From Nocardiopsis dassonvillei_B (GTDB lineage: Bacteria > Actinomycetota > Actinomycetes > Streptosporangiales > Streptosporangiaceae), in NCBI RefSeq assembly GCF_964273065.1, contig NZ_OZ186815.1, forward strand, positions 1,178,001-1,242,000: a stretch of 64,000 bases of DNA. Direction: 5' to 3'. Below, piece after piece: positions 35,297-42,308 of the stretch. Numbering within the stretch: the first letter of the stretch is position 1; each line of letters begins with the position of its first letter. The position numbers and the translations under genes are program-made. The notes beneath the pieces are model-generated. The model saw only the letters and a program-made list of their open reading frames with translations. It was not told where the DNA came from and did not search any database.

Positions 35297-36025
35297 ATGG
35301 CGCCCCCCGCCACGACCACCGCACCGCGGCCCCGGCCGGCCCCGGCTCCCGTCCGCTGGTGGCAGCGGCCCTGGATCCTGCCGCTGGCCCTGTTCAGCCT
35401 CACCTTCCTACTCTACTCCGTACCGCCCTACCTCTCCCTCGACCCCGCCGACGCCCGCCTGCCCGTCCCGGAGACCCCCGCCTGGTACTTCCCGGTGATG
35501 CTCACGCACATCTTCGGCGGCACCCTGCTGACCCTGCTGGTGATCCTCCAGGTGTGGCCCTGGCTGCGCACGCGGTACCCGGCCGTGCACCGCTGGAGCG
35601 GCCGGACCTACGTCCTGGCGGGGATCCCCCTGGTCGGGATCCCGGCGCTGCTCATCGCGCCATTCAGCAGCACCGGGTTCGGCACCCAGGTCAGCAACAC
35701 CATCTGGGCGTTGCTGTGGCTGACCTTCACCGTCCTGGGCTACGTGATGGCCCGCCGCAGGAGGTTCGCCCACCACCGCGAGTGGATGCTGCGCAGCTTC
35801 GCCCTCATCTACGGCATCGCGTTCAACCGGGTCGTCATCGCCCTGCTGATCCCCTTCGTGCTCGTACAGGTGCAGGCCGGGACCATCCCGGACGACGAGC
35901 AGGCCATCGCCATGGCGGTCGCCCCGGCCTCGAGCTTCCTGTCCTGGGTGGTACCGCTGCTGTTCGTCGAGTGGTGGATCAAGTACCGCAGGCCGCGCCG
36001 GAGCCGCCGGCAGGCCGCCGCCTGA
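35297..36025 (+). CDS. DUF2306 family membrane protein
   Basis: Predicted membrane protein of 242 aa from ATG 35297 after AAGGAGG. At least five hydrophobic segments lie between residues 28 and 225. The pattern THIFGGTLLTLLVILQVWPW, HRWSGRTYVLAG and FAHHREWMLRSFALIYGIAF, with conserved His in several helices, is characteristic of DUF2306, a family of unknown role that may bind haem or take part in electron transfer. It lies 240 bp after the permease, across small hairpins, so it may be a separate unit. Confidence 0.75.
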   Translation: MAPPATTTAPRPRPAPAPVRWWQRPWILPLALFSLTFLLYSVPPYLSLDPADARLPVPETPAWYFPVMLTHIFGGTLLTLLVILQVWPWLRTRYPAVHRWSGRTYVLAGIPLVGIPALLIAPFSSTGFGTQVSNTIWALLWLTFTVLGYVMARRRRFAHHREWMLRSFALIYGIAFNRVVIALLIPFVLVQVQAGTIPDDEQAIAMAVAPASSFLSWVVPLLFVEWWIKYRRPRRSRRQAAA

Positions 36026-36168
36026 CCCGGGTGCGCCCCGGCCCCGGCGCACCCCCGCGGACGTCCCGGGCGAACCCGGACGAAACCTTGGACCGGCCGC
36101 GACCTGCGGCTTCCCCGTCCGGGGAAGGATTCCGATCACAGCGGGGATCATTGCGGGGTGATCCGTCA

Positions 36169-36187
36169 TTAGGGTAGCCTCACTTAA
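36169..36187 (+). promoter_or_regulatory. Iron box for a DtxR/IdeR-type repressor
   Basis: TTAGGGTAGCCTCACTTAA matches most positions of the known actinobacterial iron box and its dyad symmetry. It sits about 95 bp before the FhuF-like gene, whose function fits iron-dependent repression. Confidence 0.75.
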
Positions 36188-36281
36188 CGAGGCGCAGACG
36201 TTCCACCCGCCCCACCGGCGTCCTGCGACCGCGACCGCCGGACACGACGGCTCCGCTGCGACGAAGGGCAGGTTCCACACG

Positions 36282-37151
36282 GTGACCCAGGTGACCCCTG
36301 ATCCGCTCGAGGCCCTCCGCGACGCCTGCGCGCCCCTGCGCTTCTCGCCGCTCCCCGAGCTGCTCACCGCCGCGGAGCTGCGCGAGCGCCCCACCGGGAC
36401 CGTGCAGTGGCACCCCGTCTCCGCCCTGGCCGCCGACGGCTGGGTACCGGTCCTGTTCGACAAGCTCCGCACCGAGCACGGTCCGGGCCACCGGCTGCCC
36501 GCCGCCACCAACTTCCTGCGGGTCACCCTGCGCGAGCCGATCTTCATGGTGTCGGCGTCGCTGTACCTGACCGGCCGCGCCCCCCTGCTCGACCCCGACG
36601 CGCTGTACCTGCCCTGGGACACCGCCGCCGCCCGGTTCGGCACCCCGGTCTCGGTGGACACCTGCTTCGCGGTCCTGCCGGGCGACCCGGCGGCGGGCCT
36701 GCCCGGAACCGTGACGGCCCGCGACACCGACGAACAGGTCGCACTGGCCGGCCGGGCCCTGTTCGCGACGTTCGGGCCCCTCGTCGACGCCCTGCACGAG
36801 CACTCGCGGGCGGGCGGTCGCACCCTGTGGGGCTGGATCCTCGACACCCTGCACTTCTACATGCTCAACCCGGCCCGCTACCTGGCCCGGGACGCCGAGG
36901 CCGCCTGGGAGCTGGCCGGGCGGCTGGCCGACGCCGTGGTGGCGGCCGGCGCCGTCACCCGCAGGAGCCCCCGGCTGTTCCCCTTCGCCCCCGGCCACCC
37001 GCAGGGGACCTGGGCGGTGCGCGGCACCTGCTGCTTCGACTACAAGGGCGATCCCGACCACGGGTACTGCACCACGTGCCCGCTCAAGTGCGACGCCGAC
37101 CGCCGGGAGAGCCTGGCGGAGTGGCTGCGCGACCCGGCGCTGGCCCCCTGA
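36282..37151 (+). CDS. FhuF-like [2Fe-2S] ferric siderophore reductase
   Basis: Cytosolic iron-sulfur protein of 289 aa that probably reduces ferric siderophores to release iron. The C-terminus carries the FhuF signature of two adjacent Cys, then about ten residues, then Cys-x2-Cys (RGTCCFDYKG, then GYCTTCPLK). The preceding FhuF domain includes MVSASLYLTGRAPLLD. It starts at GTG 36282. The iron box upstream indicates induction in iron shortage. No siderophore biosynthesis or uptake gene is next to it. Confidence 0.85.
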   Translation: MTQVTPDPLEALRDACAPLRFSPLPELLTAAELRERPTGTVQWHPVSALAADGWVPVLFDKLRTEHGPGHRLPAATNFLRVTLREPIFMVSASLYLTGRAPLLDPDALYLPWDTAAARFGTPVSVDTCFAVLPGDPAAGLPGTVTARDTDEQVALAGRALFATFGPLVDALHEHSRAGGRTLWGWILDTLHFYMLNPARYLARDAEAAWELAGRLADAVVAAGAVTRRSPRLFPFAPGHPQGTWAVRGTCCFDYKGDPDHGYCTTCPLKCDADRRESLAEWLRDPALAP

Positions 37152-37200
37152 CCCGCCGGGGTCCGGCACCGCCCGGTACCGGACTCCGCGCACCGGCGGG
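37152..37200. terminator. Nested hairpin between convergent genes
   Basis: CCCGCCGG (37152-37159) pairs with CCGGCGGG (37193-37200), and inside it GTCCGG (37161-37166) pairs with CCGGAC (37179-37184). It fills the gap between the FhuF-like stop and the end of the opposing DUF4352 gene. Confidence 0.55.
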
Positions 37201-37205
37201 GCCGG

Positions 37206-38369
37206 TCACAGCACCGGGCTCTCCACCGGCTCCCCGTAGTACGGCTCGAACACGACGCGGTCGGCCTCCACCAGCCCCTGCACGGTGATCACCCCGGACG
37301 TGCTCTGCCCCGGGACGAGGGTGCCCGCGTCCAGCTCCCGCGCGTCCATCCCGATCGCCTCGGCGGTGCTGTGCAGCGCCCCGGAGGCGTCGATGACGCT
37401 GAAGTACAGGGGGTTGACGTCCAGGGAGCCCTCCCCCTCGTTGCGCACCGACACGTCGACGCTGGTGTAGTCCCCCGAGGTGTACAGCGGCCCCGGCTCG
37501 AACTCGGTGCGCCCTGCCGTCACCTCCGCCTCGACCGGCTCCTCCTCGTACCGCAGGGGCCCGGAGTCGTCCGTCCCGGGCGCGCCCATCGTCGGCGGGC
37601 GGCTCTGCGCCATGAACAGGCCGACGGCGGTGCAGCCGCCGCCGACCAGGAGCAGGAGCAGGAGCACACCGCAGCCGATGCCGAGGATCCTGCCCCAGCG
37701 GGTCCGGCTCTCCTGCGGCTGCCCGTACACCGCCTGCGCCCCGTGGCCGCCGGGCGGCCCCCCGCCCGCCGCCCCGTAGCCCGCCCCGTAGGCGGAGCCG
37801 GGGTCGGACGGCGCGCCCTGCCCCCCGTGCCCCGGTCCGGGCTGCGCCCCGCCCCGGTACGGCGGCCCCGGGTGGCTGCCCGCGCCCGCGCCCGGCGCGT
37901 CCGCCTCCCCGTAGCCGGGTGCGTATCCGGCGTGCTCGTACCCCGCCTGGGCGGGACCGCTGGGCCCCTCCGAGAGCTCCCCGCCCACAGGCTCGGGCGG
38001 CGCACCCGTGGGGTGGCCGCCGGGCGGCGGGCTCATGGGCGGGCCGCCCGGCGGAGGGCCCTGCGGCGGCTGTCGCGGCCCCCCGGGCCCGGCACCCGTT
38101 CCCTGGTCCCCCAGGGGCGGCGGAGCCCAGTTCGGACCGGGCGGGGGCGGCAGGTGGCCGCCCTCCTCCGGCGGCCCCGGCCGGTCCAGGGACGCTTCCC
38201 CGCGGTGGGGGAAGGCGTGCGGGGGCTCGCCCGGCGGCTGCGGCCCGCCCTCCATGGGGTCCTCGGGGTCCCCGGGCCGCCACTCCTCCGGCGGGTGGTG
38301 GTTCACCGGGTCGCCCGGCGGTTCCTGCGGCCGCTGCTGCGGCCCTTCCTCGGGTTCCCGATCGGTCAC
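37206..38369 (-). CDS. Pro/Gly-rich membrane-anchored DUF4352 protein
   Basis: Membrane-anchored protein of 387 aa starting at GTG 38369 with GGAGGGG upstream. Residues 1 to about 215 are a cytosolic Pro/Gly/Glu-rich low-complexity region. One membrane helix follows (ILGIGCGVLLLLLLVGGG), then an extracellular domain with DVSVRNEGEGSLDVNPLYF, typical of DUF4352 telokin-like domains. The role is unknown; such proteins may be surface binding proteins. The extreme composition of the N-terminal part suggests intrinsic disorder. Confidence 0.75.
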   Translation of the reverse strand: MTDREPEEGPQQRPQEPPGDPVNHHPPEEWRPGDPEDPMEGGPQPPGEPPHAFPHRGEASLDRPGPPEEGGHLPPPPGPNWAPPPLGDQGTGAGPGGPRQPPQGPPPGGPPMSPPPGGHPTGAPPEPVGGELSEGPSGPAQAGYEHAGYAPGYGEADAPGAGAGSHPGPPYRGGAQPGPGHGGQGAPSDPGSAYGAGYGAAGGGPPGGHGAQAVYGQPQESRTRWGRILGIGCGVLLLLLLVGGGCTAVGLFMAQSRPPTMGAPGTDDSGPLRYEEEPVEAEVTAGRTEFEPGPLYTSGDYTSVDVSVRNEGEGSLDVNPLYFSVIDASGALHSTAEAIGMDARELDAGTLVPGQSTSGVITVQGLVEADRVVFEPYYGEPVESPVL

Positions 38370-38497
38370 GTGAGAACACCCCTCCAGTGGCGTCGGCCCA
38401 CCGAGGGCGGTGGGCGCCCCAGATCTGCACGGTAACCGCGCGGACCCGGGGACCAAAGGAACCGATGGGGCGTTTCCGGTAAAGGCCGGGATGTTCT

Positions 38498-39793
38498 TCA
38501 GCGGCCCGCGCGCGCCGCGCGCAGCGCGAGCACGAACACCGGGACGGTGAACAGCGCGGCGAACAGGTTGAGGCCGCCGAAGCCCGTCTGGGCCAGGACC
38601 GCCCCGGACAGGCCGCCCGCCGCGGCCCCGCCCAGGTTCATCAGCAGGTCGCTGACCCCCTGGGCGCGGGGGCGCACGCCGACCTCCAGGGACCCGGCGA
38701 GCAGCGCGGTGCCCGACACCAGGCTGAACGACCAGCCCAGGCCCAGCAGGAACAGGCCCAGGGCCACCCGCGCCTCGTCGTGCCCGGCGGTGCCCGCGAC
38801 CGCGGTCGCCGCCAGCAGCACCGCCTGTCCGGTCAGCAGCACCGGGACCCGGCCCAGGCGGTCGCTGAGCCAGCCCACCACCGGGGAGAGCGCGTACATG
38901 CCCGCGATGTGCAGTGAGATGGTCAGGCCGATCACGGTCAGGGCGGCACCGTGGTGCGACATGTGCACCGGCGTCATGGTCATGACCGCGACCATCACCG
39001 TGTGGGCGCAGACGATGCCGACCACGGCCAGCAGCGCGCCGGGGGAGGCTGCCACGGCCTTCAGGACCGCGCCCACCGACGGCTTCGACGGGGCCGGCGC
39101 CGCGGGGTCGGCCGAGGCCGCGGCCGCGGCGCGGACGGCGGTGAGCAGCGGGTCCGGGCGCAGCAGCGCGAAGGTGAGCAGGGCGCCCAGGACGAACCCG
39201 GTGGTGGTGAACAGCACCGGTCCGAGCAGCTCGGGCAGGCCGACCAGGGCGGCGACCCGGCCGCCGGGGCCGGTGAGGTTGGGTCCCAGCACCGAACCGA
39301 CGGTGGTCGCCCACACCACCAGGGACAGGTCGCGGCCCCGGCTGCGGTCCGAGGACAGGTCGGCGGCGGCGTGGCGGGCCTGGAGGTTGGTGGCGGTCCC
39401 GGCTCCGATGAGGCCCATGCCCAGCAGGAACAGCGGGAACAGGCCGGACACGGTGGCGGCGATGACGACGAGTCCGCCGACCGCGCCCATCGCCCAGCCC
39501 AGCCCCAGGCCGGGGCGGCGGCCGCGGCTGGACGCCAGCGAGGCCAGCGGCAGCGCGAACACGGCGGCGCCCAGGGTGATCATGGTGGTGGCCATGCCCG
39601 ACCAGGCGTCGGAACCGGTGAGGTCCAGGGCGATGAGCGAACCCACCGCGATCATCGCGCCCATGCCGACGCCGCCCACCACCTGGGTGAGCATGAGAGC
39701 CGCGACGGTACGGCGCTGAAGGCGCAGGCGCGTCTCCTCCGGCAGGACGCCGGGAACGGCATGAGTGGACACGCGACCTACTCTCAGATTCAT
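38498..39793 (-). CDS. MFS transporter
   Basis: Major facilitator of 431 aa with about twelve hydrophobic segments. The loop motifs between helices 2-3 (LASLASSRGRRPGLGLG) and 8-9 (VVGWLSDRLGRVPVLLTG) are typical of drug/proton antiporters. Start chosen at ATG 39793; a GTG at 39772 is an alternative, and neither has a strong ribosome binding site. No regulator is adjacent, and the substrate cannot be inferred. Confidence 0.82.
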   Translation of the reverse strand: MNLRVGRVSTHAVPGVLPEETRLRLQRRTVAALMLTQVVGGVGMGAMIAVGSLIALDLTGSDAWSGMATTMITLGAAVFALPLASLASSRGRRPGLGLGWAMGAVGGLVVIAATVSGLFPLFLLGMGLIGAGTATNLQARHAAADLSSDRSRGRDLSLVVWATTVGSVLGPNLTGPGGRVAALVGLPELLGPVLFTTTGFVLGALLTFALLRPDPLLTAVRAAAAASADPAAPAPSKPSVGAVLKAVAASPGALLAVVGIVCAHTVMVAVMTMTPVHMSHHGAALTVIGLTISLHIAGMYALSPVVGWLSDRLGRVPVLLTGQAVLLAATAVAGTAGHDEARVALGLFLLGLGWSFSLVSGTALLAGSLEVGVRPRAQGVSDLLMNLGGAAAGGLSGAVLAQTGFGGLNLFAALFTVPVFVLALRAARAGR

Positions 39794-39866
39794 CCGGTCA
39801 ACGGGGGAATCGTAACGTCGAGTGCACATTGTCCGCCATGTCGGAATACATACGGTTCCGGACACC

Positions 39867-40109
39867 TCAGCGGCGGCGGTGCCGCCAGCCGAGGTAGTCG
39901 TGCTCGCGCTCGACCTGGCGCATCCCCGAGTAGAGGTCGTCGGGATCGACCGCGCTGATCACCACGCCCTGGTCGGGGACCACCGGCCAGCAGGCGAACG
40001 CCCAGTAGCGGCGGGTGTGGACGCCCCAGAGCACGACCCAGGCACCCTGCTTCTGCCACTGGATGTGCTCGGCGATGCGACGCTGCTCGGCGTCCCGCGT
40101 GTCGTCCAT
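39867..40109 (-). CDS. Small Trp-rich hypothetical protein (80 aa)
   Basis: Unrecognised 80-aa protein with GGGGCGGA before its ATG. It has several tryptophans (IQWQKQGAWVVLWGVHTRRYW, cut here to its features) and a basic C-terminus ending HRRR. The hydrophobic stretches are short and amphipathic, so it is probably soluble. Good codon use and a ribosome binding site support it as a gene. It ends 73 bp from the MFS start on the same strand. Confidence 0.55.
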   Translation of the reverse strand: MDDTRDAEQRRIAEHIQWQKQGAWVVLWGVHTRRYWAFACWPVVPDQGVVISAVDPDDLYSGMRQVEREHDYLGWRHRRR

Positions 40110-40198
40110 TCCGCCCCGGGGTGTACCCGGCGCCGACCCCGCCGACCAGACCGGAACCGGCCACGAGCCCGGGATTTTCGGCCCTTTTCGGACACGAC

Positions 40199-40228
40199 GG
40201 CGCCCGCGCGTCCGTGCGCGCGGGCGCC
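40199..40228 (-). terminator. Hairpin downstream of panD
   Basis: GGCGCCCGCGCG (40199-40210) pairs perfectly with CGCGCGGGCGCC (40217-40228), loop TCCGTG, about 135 bp beyond the panD stop. Confidence 0.6.
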
Positions 40229-40362
40229 CGGTGACCGCTGGGCGCCGACGGGGTCCCGCAGGCCGTGGAGGAGCGGCCCTCCGGGGGGCCGCGGCCGGAG
40301 GTCCTCCCGGGGACGCCGAGCCGGGTGCGGACAGGGCGGAGCGGAGGACCGCGGAACACAGG

Positions 40363-40770
40363 TCAGCGGCCGGAGACGAGCTCCGGGTCGCCGGGGACCG
40401 GCTCGGCGGGGTCGGCGCCCAGCGCCACGATCCTGTTGTCCCGGTCCACGTGCACGATGTGCGGGACGTGCTCGGCGCGCTCGGCCTCGGTCATCTGCGC
40501 GTAGGAGATGATGATGACCAGGTCGCCGGGGCTGACCAGGCGGGCTGCCGCGCCGTTGATCCCGATGACGCCGCTGCCGCGCTCGCCGGTGATCGCGTAG
40601 GTGACGAGCCGTGCGCCGTTGTCGATGTCGACGATGTGGACCTGCTCGCCGTCGACGATGTCGGCGGCGTCCAGCAGGTCGGCGTCGATGGTCACCGAGC
40701 CCACGTAGTGCAGGTCGGCCTGGGTGACGGTGGCGCGGTGGATCTTGCCGTTGATGAGGGTGCGCAGCAC
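40363..40770 (-). CDS. panD: Aspartate 1-decarboxylase
   Basis: Makes beta-alanine from aspartate for pantothenate and coenzyme A. It is 135 aa, normal for PanD. The self-cleavage site Gly24-Ser25 (YVGSVTID) generates the pyruvoyl cofactor, and the segments INGKIHRATVT, YAITGERGSGVIGINGAAA and GDLVIIISYAQM are highly conserved. No other pantothenate gene is adjacent. It is transcribed divergently from the LacI regulator. Confidence 0.95.
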   Translation of the reverse strand: MLRTLINGKIHRATVTQADLHYVGSVTIDADLLDAADIVDGEQVHIVDIDNGARLVTYAITGERGSGVIGINGAAARLVSPGDLVIIISYAQMTEAERAEHVPHIVHVDRDNRIVALGADPAEPVPGDPELVSGR

Positions 40771-41002
40771 TGCTCGGTCCTCGTTTCAGGTGTCTTGCGG
40801 ACTACAGGCCCCTCGCGGGGTCCCGTGCCCCTCCATGATGGACTCCGCCCCGACCGCTTTCGACCACGGGGGTGCCCATCGCGCCCAACGCCCCTTTCGG
40901 GCCCCCTGTTCCCGGCCGCCGCCCGGAGCCTGCGGAACAATGGGACCGCTCCGGTCGCGTGACGGCGTCCGAGGCTCGGTCCGGTCGTCGTGAGAAGAGA
41001 AG

Positions 41003-42070
41003 ATGCGGGTGTCGGTGAACCACAGCGGCGGCCCTCGGGCCGCGTCCGAACCGGTGCGCAGGGCCACCATGCGCGACGTCGCCGCCCTGTCCGGGGTGAG
41101 CATCAAGACCGTCTCGCGCGTCATCAACGGCGTGCCCTCGGTCTCCGAGGAACTGCGCGACCGCGTCACCCGGGCCATCGCCCGGCTGGACTTCCAGCCC
41201 AACCTGGCGGCCAGCAGCCTGCGCCGCACCGACGGGGCCACCCGCCAGATCGCCCTGCTGCTGGAGGACGTCGCCAACCCGTTCTCGGCCACGCTGAGCC
41301 GGGCCGTGGAGGACGCGGCGCGCGAACACGGCACCCTGGTGTTCGCGGGCAGCCTCGACGAGGACCCGCAGCGGGAGATGGAGCTGGTGCGCGCGGCCAC
41401 CCTGCACCGGGTGGACGGCATCCTGCTGGTCCCGTCCGGGCCGGACCACGGCTACCTGCACCGGGAGGTCCGCAACGGGACCCCGGTGGTGTTCGCCGAC
41501 CGGCCCCCGCGCGGCCTGGCCGCCGACGCGGTGCTGGCCACCAACGCCGAGGGGGCGAGGGAGGCGGTGCTGCACCTGGCCGACCACGGGCACACCGAGA
41601 TCGCGTTCCTGGGCGACGAGCACCGCATCAGCACCGTGGTCGAGCGCCTGGCCGGGTACCGGGCCGCGCTGGCGGAGCGGGGGCTGCCCGAGCGCCCCGG
41701 CCGCGTGGTGTGGGACCTGCCCGACCAGGAGAGCGCCGGCCGGGCGGTGGCGGCCCTGCTGGACTCCGGCGACCCGCCCACCGCCCTGTTCACGGCGCAG
41801 AACCTGGTGACGATCGGGGCCATCCGGGCCCTCCAGGCCCGCGGCCTGCACCGCGAGGTCGCGGTGGTGGGCTTCGACGACTTCCCGATGGCCGACCTGC
41901 TGACCCCCCGGGTGACGGTGGTCGCCCAGGACGTGACGGGCATCGGCGGGCTCGCGGTGCGCCGCCTGTTCGAGCGCATCGCGGGCGACACCTCCCCGCC
42001 CCGGGAGGAGCGGGTGCCCACCTCCCTCATCGTCCGCGGCTCCGGCGAGATCCCCCCGCCGCACCGCTGA
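41003..42070 (+). CDS. LacI-family transcriptional regulator
   Basis: Sugar-responsive repressor of 355 aa. The N-terminal helix-turn-helix (RDVAALSGVSIKTVSRVING, about residues 24-44) and hinge (NLAASSLRR) are followed by a periplasmic-binding-protein-like sensor domain. Its effector site lies within segments such as VVFADRPPRG and AVVGFDDFPMADLL. No transporter or catabolic operon is adjacent, so the target is unknown; control of the divergent panD is possible but unusual. Confidence 0.88.
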   Translation: MRVSVNHSGGPRAASEPVRRATMRDVAALSGVSIKTVSRVINGVPSVSEELRDRVTRAIARLDFQPNLAASSLRRTDGATRQIALLLEDVANPFSATLSRAVEDAAREHGTLVFAGSLDEDPQREMELVRAATLHRVDGILLVPSGPDHGYLHREVRNGTPVVFADRPPRGLAADAVLATNAEGAREAVLHLADHGHTEIAFLGDEHRISTVVERLAGYRAALAERGLPERPGRVVWDLPDQESAGRAVAALLDSGDPPTALFTAQNLVTIGAIRALQARGLHREVAVVGFDDFPMADLLTPRVTVVAQDVTGIGGLAVRRLFERIAGDTSPPREERVPTSLIVRGSGEIPPPHR

Positions 42071-42086
42071 CCGCCGTGGCTCGGGT

Positions 42087-42116
42087 CCCGCGCCGCCCGG
42101 CGGCGGACGGCGCGGG
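42087..42116 (+). terminator. Hairpin after the LacI gene
   Basis: CCCGCGCCG (42087-42095) pairs with CGGCGCGGG (42108-42116) around a 12-nt loop, 16 bp after the LacI stop. The following 190 bp before the end of helY show no gene. Confidence 0.5.
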
Positions 42117-42308
42117 GACAGGGCGCCCTGGGCTGTGTTCTTTTGAACCTCCGCTCCGCTTCGGTTCGCGTTCGGCGCCCCCGGAAGGCGGGAACCTTCG
42201 GCCCTACGGGAACGTCCTCGTTCCTCGGACATCCCCTCCGGGCCTCCAGAACCCCGCCGGCGCCTCACACACCCCCCGCGGAACAGGACGGCACTCGAAA
42301 AACAGACC

